From NCBI GenBank assembly GCA_016124585.1, contig WGNL01000001.1, positions 186,001 through 250,000 of the forward strand: a stretch of 64,000 nt of DNA. Direction: 5' to 3'. Below, piece after piece: positions 16,956-27,061 of the stretch (positions within the stretch are counted from its first letter, which is position 1; each line of letters opens with the position of its first letter). Under the pieces are notes generated by a model. It did not search any database and was not told where the DNA came from. It was given only the letters and a program-made list of their open reading frames with translations. This DNA is from Bacteroidota bacterium (GTDB taxonomy: Bacteria; Bacteroidota; Bacteroidia; Chitinophagales; Saprospiraceae). The translations under genes were made by a program, and so were the position numbers.

Positions 16956-19900
16956 TTATTCAGTCAAAAGCATCATGCGGGTGGCTGTTTCAGAGCCAGA
17001 TGCTAAACGATAGTAAAGTATTCCCGTTCCAAAACCAAGTTCATCCCGGCTAAGCCTAAATTCGTTGTAGCCTTTTGAGCAGGCTGCCTCCAGCAATTTC
17101 ACAACCTTGCCAGTAGCATCCGTTATGGTAAGTTGTGCCTTGCCTGCTGCTGGCAGCATGAACCCAATTACGGTTTCCTTGCTGAATGGATTTGGTCTGT
17201 TTTGAAACAATTCAAAATCGCTAATTGACTCGTTTTCAACGAGTTGCAAACGTATATTGTGCAATTCTCCCTGTCGGTCGTAAGCTTCGGTTTTCGTAAA
17301 CTTGTCACTCAGCCAAAGTGCCTCATCTGGTCGCAAATTAGTTTTAGCCCTAAAAATGAGCGTAAAGTCTGCAAGTTCTGGGTTCCTTTCGCCGTGCTCG
17401 TTCCAACTAGCCGTGATTGCGCCTTCCGCCAATTTCCCGAAGCCAAAATTTGAAGCCGTTGCTTCCCCCTCACCAACTTCCACGAACTCCAATTTGTCCG
17501 TGTCGAAGCCCATTGTGAACTGGTAGCCAAGTACTTCAAAGTCCATTGCCCGGAAACTTAGGCTACAAGTTTGCCCTGCTTCCAAATACGGGTCTTTGGT
17601 CGTAAAAATGAGGGTTTCGGCACTTCGTTCTTCGCTTTCTTCACCATTGAAATTGTAGGAAGCGTTCACGTCACCAATTTTTACCGCCACAAAATCTGCA
17701 TCAAGTACCTCGGCAGGTAAGTCGTTGATATTGATGATTTCTGGAAAATCCTCAAACCAAGGGTTGGATGGAACAGGGAAAACGTAATGCTTGTCCACAA
17801 ACCGCCAGGAAGTGTTGCTCGGGAAGTCGGTATTGATGTGCAAAATCAGTTTGCGAAGTTCCACCAAATCAAAAGTTGAAATGGTTTTGGAATTGTTCAC
17901 GTCTGCAGCAATCATCTTGTAGGGTGAATCCAACAGTTCGATATTGAGGATGTGCTGGCTCATTTTCACAATATCGTATGTAGAGACACCTTCCAAAGGA
18001 TTATCATCCTTGTTGGGCACGAGGGTTACATCCGTGCCAACCGGTACTGTCGGGAAATAAAAACTTCCAGTTGCACCAGTCATGACCTGCCCATTTGAAC
18101 CGTTAAACCCAACATTTACGCCACTTACTGGAACATTGTTTTCGTTGAAAATTTGCCCACCCAGATGAACCACTAAAGTATCATCGTCGCAGCTGTTATT
18201 GTTGTCCTGAATGGTCACGGTTGTTTCACAAAAATCTTGGTTACCCGCCTCATCTGTGAACCAAACCTGAACAGTGTCGTCGCCCACATCTTCGCACATA
18301 AAAATCATGACCGTGTCATTGATGTTTGGAGAAAATGAGACGTGGAGAATATTTGAACAATTGTCGGTGCTGCCAGCATCCAGTTGGTTTGCATTGACGG
18401 GTACCATCGGTGGTGAAACAGGCATTAGTTCGGTCACCAATGGGGCACAGTAGATATTCGGTGCTTTGCAATCTTTGACTTCAAAAGTGTCCCGGCAAAT
18501 GGCAGTGTTGTTGCAGCCGTCGTTCGCCGTGAAAGTCGTGATGAAAGTACCTGGTCCTGTTGTGAAAGGCCCAAACCCACTACCAAGTCCAGGTGTATTG
18601 GCCGTGATAGTGACTTGGCTGCTACAATCCATCACTGTCGGCTGAGGAATCGTAAATGTAGCTGCGCAAATCGAAGTGTCCTGAATGCAAACATCTGGGA
18701 CGGTGCAGCTCACAAACACCGGTGCTACATTATCGATCACCATGATAGTCTGCTGGTAAGTGATGAAGCCATCCCAAGGGTCTGTATCAGGGTCTGTGTC
18801 GGGGTTGAACTGCTGATTGGCTTGGTTGGCGTTAGGTTGCTGCGTGGCAGTCCAACTATCCCTAAAAGTTCGGTTGTCACAATCGCCATCTCCATCCAAA
18901 TCACATTGCGGGAACGGAAGGCCAAGTTGACTTTCTGGAACTTCTACCACTTCCTGGTCTGCTACCGCTCCTTGAGTGCACCAGTTGATGACAGTCCAAG
19001 TTCGGATGAACTTGTAGCAGGCACCCGGTACGGTTTCAAAAAGGCCATCCAAATGCGATACTGCAATCATTTCACAGGTTTCGTAAAAAACGGTTGGTTC
19101 CCCAAAATTCGGCAAGGATTGGCCGCAGTTCACGGTGATATCGGCAGGGAAATTCACTACAAAATCAGAGACATGGTCAACAAAAACCCTTTGGGTACAG
19201 ACATCTGATTCTTGGCCCTGTGCATCGGTTGCCTTCCATTTACGAGTGATGGTTCCTTCTTTGCATTGTGTGAAATTATCGGAATATGTCCGGGTTACCA
19301 CCATGCTCGTGCAGTTGTCCGCAAAAACAGGCTGGCCGAACTGAGCATCCAATAACTGGCTTTTTGCTGTTTGATTATTGCCAAGTGCTGCCAGCTGGGT
19401 TTCGTAATTGTCAGCGTAAAAGTCACAAGTAATCCGCTGGTTCGGTGGACACGAAACCAAAACCGGAGGCTGCTTATCATTCACGTTCACCTGAACCATG
19501 CAGTCATTGAAGTTTCCGAAACAATCGAATGCCCGGAACACCACCATAATTGGACTGTTTGCTACATCCTCGCAGCAAAACACCACTGAAGGACCGAATA
19601 CAGTATCGTCATGGCCATCGTTGCAGGAGTCAGTCATGCGGCGTACCTCAAAATGGTGCAAGCAACAATTATCAGTGCTGCCAGTATTGAAAACGCTGGC
19701 CAATACTGTGGCTGTTGGGTTTTGCCCTGAAGGCAAATCCACCTCAGTGAAGCTGATGCACACTGCCGTAGGTGTTATGTCGTCTAAAACTGTCACTGGA
19801 ACTGTAATGGACGTTGAGTTGCCGCAGGCATCTGTTGCAATATAAGTTACTGGGTGCGTACCAATTCCCAATCCAGGCGCAGGGATGGTGCCTCCATTTT

Positions 19901-22900
19901 TACCATCCACGCCGTTGATATAAATAGCCTCACCAACGGTGGTAATAATTTGCACGGTTACAGCATTGCAATTGTCAGAAATGGTTGGCGGCAACAACAA
20001 GCCGGTTGATTTGCAGGGCTGTGGGTGCATCGCTGGGACATTGATGCTTACATTGAATGGCGCTCTAGTGATAGTCGGCGCTACTTTGTCCATCACTTTT
20101 ATCACTTGTACATTGTCCTCTCCTCCAACCCCAGTCGTGATGATTGCGCCAGTACACCAATCGATTACTGTCCAAGTTCTGATGATTTTGAAACTTGTTC
20201 CACATATTCCAATGGTCTGGTCTGAATGCAGCACATTGTATTTGCAAATGGTGCTTACGCTCACGTTTACTATGCCTGAACCAGTATTGGCAAGCGTTGT
20301 ATCTGGTAAAGTTGGGCTCACATCTATTCCCAATTCAATTGGGTCAACATCGACTATGCTAGGGTGCAGTTTGGTCGCATTAACAATTGAAGGATATGCA
20401 TTATACTGCGTACAACCCCAAGTAATGTCACCAGGGAAATCTACCGGAGGGCGGGTAACATTGATATTTTGGATGCAATTCACAGCAGTCATGTTCCCAT
20501 GATTGTCGGTGGCTTTGTAGGTTCGGCGGATGGTGTAGATGCCATCGTCACAAATATCATTGTCAATGACTTGATTGCCCACCAAGGTGACAACTGGATT
20601 TGGGTCACAATTATCGGTTGCTATTGGAGGGGGGATATTCGCAAGGTTTTCAGAGCAAAAGACGGTAACTGGCGCACTTGGACAATTGAAAACTGGTGCC
20701 AATTTGTCTTCCAAATAAATCTGGCCCCAACAGGAATTTTTGTAAACCTTGTCCTGAACCTTTACGGTCAAATATTGCCCGATGTAACTGCCACTGATTT
20801 CATGGATATTCGGTGTATTTGGGTTCAAATCTGCGACTGGCCCACCCCAAGCGTCAGTAACCATCAGTATTTCATAATAGCTGCCCAATGGGTAATTGTT
20901 GGCATTTATGCAACTAGGAATTTCTCCTTCCAACACCATGCCTGGTGTAAGCCAGATTTCGCAGTTTTGATTCAGGGAAACTTGGAGCAAGTCATTGCAG
21001 GAAATGCTGCTGTTCAATTGGCTCCAACAGTTGGTGAGAAGGGTAGGGTCGTTGCTACCGCCAGTGTCTCCTACCCAACCTGGGTTAGTCGAGTTTGGAA
21101 TATAACCCACGTCTGAAAGGTCATTAGCGGAAATAAAAGTACTACAAGTGCCTACACCAGAAGCGGAAATTTGTGCCTGATTTTTTGGAATTGCCGGGGC
21201 GCCAGGTGCATCAGGATTTACTTCAAAACGGAATTGAATGACAAATACTTGTCCGGGTTGAAGTACGCCATCTCCATTTAGAAGATTGCCAAGGCCAGCA
21301 TAGCCAATGTTTATAGTTGGATTTACATCGGCAGTCGTTAAAGTTCCGTGTGCACCCACTGCTACTACTTGCGGTGCCTGTGTGATGCCGACGAATCCTG
21401 TGCCAAGGTTGGTTGCAGCGCTTAAATTGTCAACTAGGTTAAAATTGCCGAGTGCGACATTTCCTGTGTTTTCAACGATGAGTTCGGTGATTACATCAAA
21501 ATTGCCCGCTACACCACTTGTCGAACATTCAATACCAGCGAAGTTTTTAGCGATGCGAATGTCGGCTGGAATCGATTGTACGGTGAAAGTCTGGCTACAT
21601 GTTGTGAAAAGCGGTGCACAAGTACTTTGGTAGATGAAAGTAACTGTTGTGCTTCCACCACAAGCACTTGGCGGGCCAAAATTATTATTTGTTAATTGCC
21701 CATTACAACCACCACTGGCACTAGCGCTTGCAAGCCAAGCGGTAAATATCGAATCAACTTCAGCTTGCGACATACCTGGGGGCAATGAAATTGGCGCTGG
21801 ACAATTCAAGACAACAGGTGCAGGTGCGGTTACGGAGAAGGAGGCTTGGCAGGTAACATCAGGTTCACAACTGCTCGTGACCGTAAAAGTGACCACATTA
21901 TTTCCGCCACAAGCATCAGGGCTAGGGCCAGAATTATTGGATAGTTGTGCGTTGCAACCTCCTGAAGAAGTCACCGAGTTTAGCCAATTGGCATATTTTG
22001 TATCAATGTCTGATTGTGATTGACATGCGGCCTCTACGACATCCATTGGGCAACTCAGCACGACTGGCGCAGGGGTATTCACAGTAAAATTCCTAGAGCA
22101 CGTTTGTGTTGCTTGGCAGGTATTCGTCACGGTAAATGTAACAGTCGTAGTTCCACCACAAGCTGCTGGTGCGCCCGTGTTGTCATCTGTCAAAATTGCA
22201 TTACAACCTCCGCTGACAGTAGCCATCGCCAACCATGCGGCAAAAGCTGCATCAATATCAGCTTGGGATTGGCATGCTGCCAAGACAGTATCCACTGGGC
22301 AAACAAAAACCAAGATTGGTGCTGCAGTCACTGTAAAAGTAGCTTGGCAGGTAGCAGGTGCTTCACAATCGCTTATCACAGTGAAAATTACCGTGGTGCT
22401 GCCGCCACAAGCAAGTGGAGCGCCTGTATTGTCATCCATCAAAACACTGTTGCAACCTCCGCTGAAGCTTACAGTTGCCAACCAGTTTGCGAAGGCCAAG
22501 TCAATGTCAGCTTGAGTTTGGCATGCTGCTACTGTGGTATCGTTCGGGCATGTCAAAACTATAACAGGCGCTGGAGAAACGGAGAATGTTGACTGGCAGG
22601 TAACTGGCACTTCGCAACCGCTTGTTGCGGTAAAGGTTACTGTTGTACTCCCACTGCAAGCCAATGGAGCACCCGTATTGTCATTGCTCAAAACCGTATT
22701 GCAGCCTCCATTGGCCGAAGACAAAGCTAGCCATGCTGAAAATATTGAGTCCACATCGGCTTGTGTTTGACATGCATCTAAGTTTAAATCATTTGGGCAA
22801 TTCAAAACTACTGCTGGTGCTGCAGTCACAGAAAATGTTGCCATACAATTTACAGCTGTTTCACAACCGTTGTTCACCGTAAACGTAACGGTCGTGCTGC

Positions 22901-25154
22901 CACCACATGCTGGTGGTGCGCCTGTGTTGTTGTCAGACAAGGCTCCATTGCAACCGCCATTTGTGCTTGCTGTTGCCAACCAATTTGCGAATGCCAAGTC
23001 AATGTCAGCTTGCGACTGGCAGGCGGCTACCGTCAAGTCGGTGGGGCAGGTCAAAATCACCGGAGGTGCATCAGTCACCGTGAAAGTTGCTTGGCAGTTT
23101 ATCGGTGCTTCGCAACTGCTGTTTGCGGTAAATGTAACGGTCGTGCTGCCTCCACATGCAGGCGGTGCGCCTGTGTTGTCGTCCATCAAACTGCTGTTGC
23201 ATCCATCGCTGAAACTTGCTGTTGCCAACCAATTTGCGAAGGCCAAGTCAATGTCAGCTTGCGTCTGGCAGGCGGCTACCGTCAAGTCGGTGGGACAGGT
23301 CAAAATCACCGGAGGTGCATCAGTCACCGTGAAAGTTGCCTGGCAGCTTGTTGGTGCTTCGCAACTGCTGTTTGCGGTAAATGTAACGGTCGTGCTGCCT
23401 CCACATGCAGGCGGTGCACCTGTGTTGTCGTCCATCAAACTGCTGTTGCACCCACCGCTGAAACTTGCTGTTGCCAACCAATTTGCGAATGCCAAGTCAA
23501 TGTCAGCTTGCGACTGGCAGGCAGCTACCGTCAAATCGGTGGGGCAGGTCAAAACGACTGCTGGTGCTGGCGTGATGCTAAATGTTGCAGTGCAAGATGT
23601 CATGTTGTTGCAAACATCTGTAGCCGTAAAGTACACCACAACACTACCACCACAAATATCAGGAGGCATTTCTAGGCTAAGGTCAGTGACAGTTGGCGTG
23701 CCACAGTCATCGGTAGCAGAAAAACCCGCTAACCAGTTTGCAAAAGCCATATCAACTGCATCTTGTGTCATACAACTGCCGAGATTCATGTCCATTGGGC
23801 ATGTCACAACGGGAGGGGTATTGTCGTCAACTGAAACATCCAGCATGCAAAAATTCATGCAAGGGCCGTCAGACACGGTCAGGGAAAGGCTAAACCCACC
23901 GCCACAAGTGCCGGCTGCATTTACCATTACTGATTGCCCATCTGTCGGTCCGACAATTGTGCCGTTCCCTGATATATCCCACTGATAAGAACTCATGCCA
24001 ACTGGACCTGAATAAATGATATTCGTGGCTGCAGGACATACCTCACTCGCACCTGAAATCAGGCAGTTTGGTGGTGGCAGGCAACAATTTGGTGCTACTC
24101 CTGAAACAAAAGCAGTACAATCATTGGGGTTGGATGGATCGACGCAGGACCCATTGGGGGCAATTGCGATTGAGATATTATAAGGTGTTCCGTTCGGATA
24201 GGTTAATGAAATGACTCCAGTCGTTGGGCCACCCGAACCGATATTCGTTAAACAAACTCCTGCTGAGGGTGAATTTAAAGCGTTAGGGTCAGTACCGACA
24301 TAATTTCCATTTATCCCTGAAATCGGTACGTTTACCGTATAGGTGCCATCTGGGTTGCAGGTAGTGACGACTGGCTCGGTATTTAGGACACATAATGGTG
24401 CTCCATCACCACAACCAAAACGTGCTTTAAAATTATTGATGTCCAGGTCATTATCACCCAGCTGATCCCAGATGATGAGGTACCAGTTTGATGCTTCTGG
24501 AAAATTTGTGATAGGCAAGGAATTCCAGCTATTGGAAGACTCTACACCACAAACATAGAATTCAAGGTTTCCACAATCACCACTTTGGTAGTGCGGTGCT
24601 GGGCCAGTTCCTGTAGTTGAAGTTACTGATCTGTACAATGCCCATCCAATGTCGTCCGATGCATCATTGTCATTGAATTGAATGTCAAATGAGCCTGCAT
24701 TAGGTCTTACATCAAAATTAAAGTAAATAATAGGTGCACCTGGGGTAGGATTTACAGGTGACGGTATTGGATTGCCAGTGCTAGGATCTATGCAATTTCC
24801 AACGTTAATTAAAAACGCATCTGGGTTGTAAACACAGTTGTACTCAGTCATAATATTTGATTGAGTCTCAGCTGAATTCCCACATTTTACGATACCTTTT
24901 GGTACATAATTATTTGGTGGGTTTTCATTTACAGTTCCATTTGGGTTCCAAGCAGCACCTTGTGTCCACCGTTGCGAACATTCGCAGGGGGTATCATTTT
25001 GGGCAAAAAGTTTAGGTGCTGGACCCGACAGAATAACAAGGAAAAGCAAACCTAATCTGAGAAGAAGAGGACTGTGCAGCGCTTGATCGGCAATATTTTG
25101 GGTCAAGGTGGATATTGATATCCAGCTGCTTTTGTGAATAGAGGAATTTTTCAT
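16956..25154 (-). CDS. giant T9SS surface protein with HYR-like tandem repeats, dockerin/cohesin-like domains
   Basis: A 2732-residue protein. The N-terminal signal segment reaches about residue 51 (PAPKLFAQ). Residues about 52-440 are a Cys-rich region. About 445-1198 hold nine tandem repeats of roughly 83 residues with the pattern LTCPxDLTVAACQxQADID, then FANWLA, GGCN, NTGAPxACGGSTTVTFT and CQATFTV. A DUF11-like domain follows (IAKNFAGIEC, ENTGNVALGNFNLVDNL), then more Cys-rich HYR-like domains. About 2340-2500 is a dockerin-like part (VSTYDIVKMSQHIL, AADVNNSKTISTFDLVELRK). A cohesin-like domain (about 2520-2640) precedes a type A T9SS sorting domain (FQNRPNPFSKETVIGF, ending RMMLLTE). It is probably an exported adhesin or matrix protein with many disulfides. 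Ligands are unknown. Confidence 0.9.
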   Translation of the reverse strand: MKNSSIHKSSWISISTLTQNIADQALHSPLLLRLGLLFLVILSGPAPKLFAQNDTPCECSQRWTQGAAWNPNGTVNENPPNNYVPKGIVKCGNSAETQSNIMTEYNCVYNPDAFLINVGNCIDPSTGNPIPSPVNPTPGAPIIYFNFDVRPNAGSFDIQFNDNDASDDIGWALYRSVTSTTGTGPAPHYQSGDCGNLEFYVCGVESSNSWNSLPITNFPEASNWYLIIWDQLGDNDLDINNFKARFGCGDGAPLCVLNTEPVVTTCNPDGTYTVNVPISGINGNYVGTDPNALNSPSAGVCLTNIGSGGPTTGVISLTYPNGTPYNISIAIAPNGSCVDPSNPNDCTAFVSGVAPNCCLPPPNCLISGASEVCPAATNIIYSGPVGMSSYQWDISGNGTIVGPTDGQSVMVNAAGTCGGGFSLSLTVSDGPCMNFCMLDVSVDDNTPPVVTCPMDMNLGSCMTQDAVDMAFANWLAGFSATDDCGTPTVTDLSLEMPPDICGGSVVVYFTATDVCNNMTSCTATFSITPAPAVVLTCPTDLTVAACQSQADIDLAFANWLATASFSGGCNSSLMDDNTGAPPACGGSTTVTFTANSSCEAPTSCQATFTVTDAPPVILTCPTDLTVAACQTQADIDLAFANWLATASFSDGCNSSLMDDNTGAPPACGGSTTVTFTANSSCEAPINCQATFTVTDAPPVILTCPTDLTVAACQSQADIDLAFANWLATASTNGGCNGALSDNNTGAPPACGGSTTVTFTVNNGCETAVNCMATFSVTAAPAVVLNCPNDLNLDACQTQADVDSIFSAWLALSSANGGCNTVLSNDNTGAPLACSGSTTVTFTATSGCEVPVTCQSTFSVSPAPVIVLTCPNDTTVAACQTQADIDLAFANWLATVSFSGGCNSVLMDDNTGAPLACGGSTTVIFTVISDCEAPATCQATFTVTAAPILVFVCPVDTVLAACQSQADIDAAFAAWLAMATVSGGCNAILTDDNTGAPAACGGTTTVTFTVTNTCQATQTCSRNFTVNTPAPVVLSCPMDVVEAACQSQSDIDTKYANWLNSVTSSGGCNAQLSNNSGPSPDACGGNNVVTFTVTSSCEPDVTCQASFSVTAPAPVVLNCPAPISLPPGMSQAEVDSIFTAWLASASASGGCNGQLTNNNFGPPSACGGSTTVTFIYQSTCAPLFTTCSQTFTVQSIPADIRIAKNFAGIECSTSGVAGNFDVITELIVENTGNVALGNFNLVDNLSAATNLGTGFVGITQAPQVVAVGAHGTLTTADVNPTINIGYAGLGNLLNGDGVLQPGQVFVIQFRFEVNPDAPGAPAIPKNQAQISASGVGTCSTFISANDLSDVGYIPNSTNPGWVGDTGGSNDPTLLTNCWSQLNSSISCNDLLQVSLNQNCEIWLTPGMVLEGEIPSCINANNYPLGSYYEILMVTDAWGGPVADLNPNTPNIHEISGSYIGQYLTVKVQDKVYKNSCWGQIYLEDKLAPVFNCPSAPVTVFCSENLANIPPPIATDNCDPNPVVTLVGNQVIDNDICDDGIYTIRRTYKATDNHGNMTAVNCIQNINVTRPPVDFPGDITWGCTQYNAYPSIVNATKLHPSIVDVDPIELGIDVSPTLPDTTLANTGSGIVNVSVSTICKYNVLHSDQTIGICGTSFKIIRTWTVIDWCTGAIITTGVGGEDNVQVIKVMDKVAPTITRAPFNVSINVPAMHPQPCKSTGLLLPPTISDNCNAVTVQIITTVGEAIYINGVDGKNGGTIPAPGLGIGTHPVTYIATDACGNSTSITVPVTVLDDITPTAVCISFTEVDLPSGQNPTATVLASVFNTGSTDNCCLHHFEVRRMTDSCNDGHDDTVFGPSVVFCCEDVANSPIMVVFRAFDCFGNFNDCMVQVNVNDKQPPVLVSCPPNQRITCDFYADNYETQLAALGNNQTAKSQLLDAQFGQPVFADNCTSMVVTRTYSDNFTQCKEGTITRKWKATDAQGQESDVCTQRVFVDHVSDFVVNFPADITVNCGQSLPNFGEPTVFYETCEMIAVSHLDGLFETVPGACYKFIRTWTVINWCTQGAVADQEVVEVPESQLGLPFPQCDLDGDGDCDNRTFRDSWTATQQPNANQANQQFNPDTDPDTDPWDGFITYQQTIMVIDNVAPVFVSCTVPDVCIQDTSICAATFTIPQPTVMDCSSQVTITANTPGLGSGFGPFTTGPGTFITTFTANDGCNNTAICRDTFEVKDCKAPNIYCAPLVTELMPVSPPMVPVNANQLDAGSTDNCSNILHVSFSPNINDTVMIFMCEDVGDDTVQVWFTDEAGNQDFCETTVTIQDNNNSCDDDTLVVHLGGQIFNENNVPVSGVNVGFNGSNGQVMTGATGSFYFPTVPVGTDVTLVPNKDDNPLEGVSTYDIVKMSQHILNIELLDSPYKMIAADVNNSKTISTFDLVELRKLILHINTDFPSNTSWRFVDKHYVFPVPSNPWFEDFPEIININDLPAEVLDADFVAVKIGDVNASYNFNGEESEERSAETLIFTTKDPYLEAGQTCSLSFRAMDFEVLGYQFTMGFDTDKLEFVEVGEGEATASNFGFGKLAEGAITASWNEHGERNPELADFTLIFRAKTNLRPDEALWLSDKFTKTEAYDRQGELHNIRLQLVENESISDFELFQNRPNPFSKETVIGFMLPAAGKAQLTITDATGKVVKLLEAACSKGYNEFRLSRDELGFGTGILYYRLASGSETATRMMLLTE
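21560..23820 (-). repeat. nine tandem repeats of about 249 bp inside the giant gene
   Basis: Each unit encodes about 83 residues. The best conserved copies are spaced exactly 249 bases apart, as shown by GCTGTTGCCAACCAATTTGC at 22969, 23218 and 23467. Adjacent units around 22970-23590 are almost identical, which points to recent duplication or gene conversion. The outer units have diverged more. Confidence 0.88.
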
Positions 25155-25387
25155 CGATCTGGATTATAATAACAGTTAATAAATCGCCCTAGCTGTAGCT
25201 GGTCATGCCAGCGCAGTTACTTAAATCGGGAATTGGGCTGCGGCTAATTTGACAGTAGTCTTTGGTGTGTAGCTTCTAGTTGACTATCGTCGGAAGTATG
25301 TTCAATTAAATTAATATCTAATATGATGCCAAATTTATTTTATCAAATAATAATTTGTAATTAATTGAAAATCAAATATTTGAAATA

Positions 25388-25425
25388 AAAAAAGCCGCAA
25401 GGCGAATTCGCTTTGCGGCTTTTTT
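25388..25425 (-). terminator. intrinsic terminator of the thioredoxin-fold gene
   Basis: AAAAAAGCCGCAA (25388-25400) pairs with TTGCGGCTTTTTT (25413-25425), with further partial pairing inside (GGCG and CGCT around AATT). It lies 18 bases after the stop at 25444. A and T runs on both sides could allow termination in both directions. Confidence 0.9.
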
Positions 25426-25443
25426 AGATGATGAAGAATTATT

Positions 25444-26904
25444 CTACCCTCCTGCTTTATCTTTTTTCGCTTGCAAAATGTGGTCAATAACCTCTGGTAA
25501 TTGGTCAGCACCTAAGCGCTTGGACAAAATCGTTTTGTCAGCATCTAGGACATAAATCTGGGGAGTAGTTTTAATATCATAAACTGCCTTGTAACGGCTA
25601 CGATGGTAAGGGTCTACTGTGTTGAAAAACACGTTCATGTCCCGCTCCTCAATGGCCGACCAGCATTTGTCAACTTCTTTAAGGCTTAAATTTCCCTCAT
25701 CGTCACGTGTGGCCAACGAAGTGCAGATGGAAAAAACTGCCACGCCTTTGTCTTTGTAATCTTTGGCAAATTTTACCATCTCAGGCATTGCTTTTTTGCA
25801 GTGCCCGCAATCTGGATCCCAAAAGAAGAGCACTGTGAGTGGGGATTTGAAATCATGCAACCAGATTTTGTCGCCCTTCTGGGTCTGCATTTCAATATTG
25901 GGCGCAACTTTCCCAATCAACAAAGGATCAAGTCGGTCTGCATTCTCAATTATCTTTTTCAATTGGTCCTCATCCGTCCAAGGGGCAAGGCCTGTTTTAT
26001 AATATTTTTGAGCAATGTGAACATACACTGCATCCATTCCAACAATATTGGCTTTCGCATATTCATTCAGAAAATGGATAAGATAGAACTTGAAATTTTC
26101 CTCGGCAGGCTGCATTTTCTTGAGCACCTTATCCACAGAGATGATGATGGAATCAGGATGCTGTACGGTCATTTTTTCCACGTAGTGGTTGACTTTTGGA
26201 AACAAAAATGGTGTTCTGACCATTTTAGGGTCTGAAAGGTCAAGGTTGTCAAACCAATGCTCCCGCATCCAATAAAATGCTTTAAGGTCTCTTTCTTTTT
26301 CTTCACCTTCAAATTTTGGCGGATCAAGCGGCATATTTGCTTTGATCACCCTCGCTGTCATCGATTTTGGATACTTGGCCACTAAGTCTTTTTGATAGCC
26401 CATCACCTCTTCATCCAGAACTTTTATTTTTTCTTCAAGTTTTGCTTTTTTCTTTTCGTCGCCTTTAGCCTCTTCCAGTTGCTTTCTTAAGTCATCTGCT
26501 TTTGGGCGCCGGTCGCTTATGAATTTTAGATAATCGTAAAATCGCTTGTTATCTTCAGACCCAGTTACTTTAATACTGCCTGCAAGGTCAGATAGCTTGG
26601 TTTCTACCGAAAACCATTGGTTGTCATCATCCACCAACAACTGAACAAATTGGTTGTCAGGAGGCAAAACGATGAGGTACATTCCTGCTGCAAGTTTTTC
26701 GTTGCCTTCAAAGTAAAATTTACCGTCAGCCTCCACATAAGCTGTGTCTTTAAGATATTGCTTATCACCAAAATAGTAGCCGAGATAAGCTTCTTTTTGA
26801 TCGAAACCATCAATTTTTACCTTGATTTGATAACCTACTTTTTGGGAAAATACGATTGCCGGAACGGCCAATAGAAGAGTTACTAAAGTGAGGAATTGCT
26901 TCAT
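25444..26904 (-). CDS. TlpA-like thiol-disulfide protein with N-terminal DUF4369-like domain
   Basis: A 486-residue exported protein. The signal peptide ends near residue 20 (PAIVFSQ). A beta-rich DUF4369-like domain (about 22-115, QIKVKIDGFDQKEAYLGYYF) leads to a charged helical middle (about 120-310, resembling DUF5106). A thioredoxin/AhpC fold forms the last 150 residues, with active site DCGHC at about 366-370 and cis-proline context KTTPQIYVLD. It should reduce or isomerise disulfides in the periplasm. It lies immediately upstream of the Cys-rich giant protein gene in the direction of transcription, but a terminator separates them, so a folding partnership is only a guess. Confidence 0.9.
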   Translation of the reverse strand: MKQFLTLVTLLLAVPAIVFSQKVGYQIKVKIDGFDQKEAYLGYYFGDKQYLKDTAYVEADGKFYFEGNEKLAAGMYLIVLPPDNQFVQLLVDDDNQWFSVETKLSDLAGSIKVTGSEDNKRFYDYLKFISDRRPKADDLRKQLEEAKGDEKKKAKLEEKIKVLDEEVMGYQKDLVAKYPKSMTARVIKANMPLDPPKFEGEEKERDLKAFYWMREHWFDNLDLSDPKMVRTPFLFPKVNHYVEKMTVQHPDSIIISVDKVLKKMQPAEENFKFYLIHFLNEYAKANIVGMDAVYVHIAQKYYKTGLAPWTDEDQLKKIIENADRLDPLLIGKVAPNIEMQTQKGDKIWLHDFKSPLTVLFFWDPDCGHCKKAMPEMVKFAKDYKDKGVAVFSICTSLATRDDEGNLSLKEVDKCWSAIEERDMNVFFNTVDPYHRSRYKAVYDIKTTPQIYVLDADKTILSKRLGADQLPEVIDHILQAKKDKAGG

Positions 26905-26982
26905 GTTTATAAAATTTGATGCGGAGGTTTTAAGAGTATCAGCATTGCAAATTTACATAGTAGCAGTATTTGCGCCAAAAAA

Positions 26983-27017
26983 ACGCAAACCCCGCAAGCT
27001 TGTTGCGGGGTTTGCGT
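26983..27017 (-). terminator. intrinsic terminator of lepB
   Basis: A perfect 15-base-pair stem, ACGCAAACCCCGCAA (26983-26997) with 27003-27017, around a GCTTG loop. On the minus strand it is followed by seven Ts. It lies 45 bases past the signal peptidase stop codon. Confidence 0.92.
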
Positions 27018-27061
27018 ACTGGAATCCTAATGAAATGTTATTGTAAAGGCAAAAATGATTG

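Noticed and set aside
21560-23820. Regularly spaced direct repeats as a possible CRISPR array
   Set aside because: Units are 249 bases, in frame, without unique spacers, and encode a protein domain.
22020-23985. Long plus-strand open frames (up to about 370 codons) opposite the HYR-like giant gene
   Set aside because: They are periodic with the 249-base repeat, are rich in improbable composition, and lie antisense to a gene with a clear signal peptide, domain order and sorting signal.
25330-25337. Minus-strand TAAATTTG as promoter of the HYR-like giant
   Set aside because: The -7 match is exact but no TTG lies at a suitable distance and the region is very AT-rich, so a chance match is likely.
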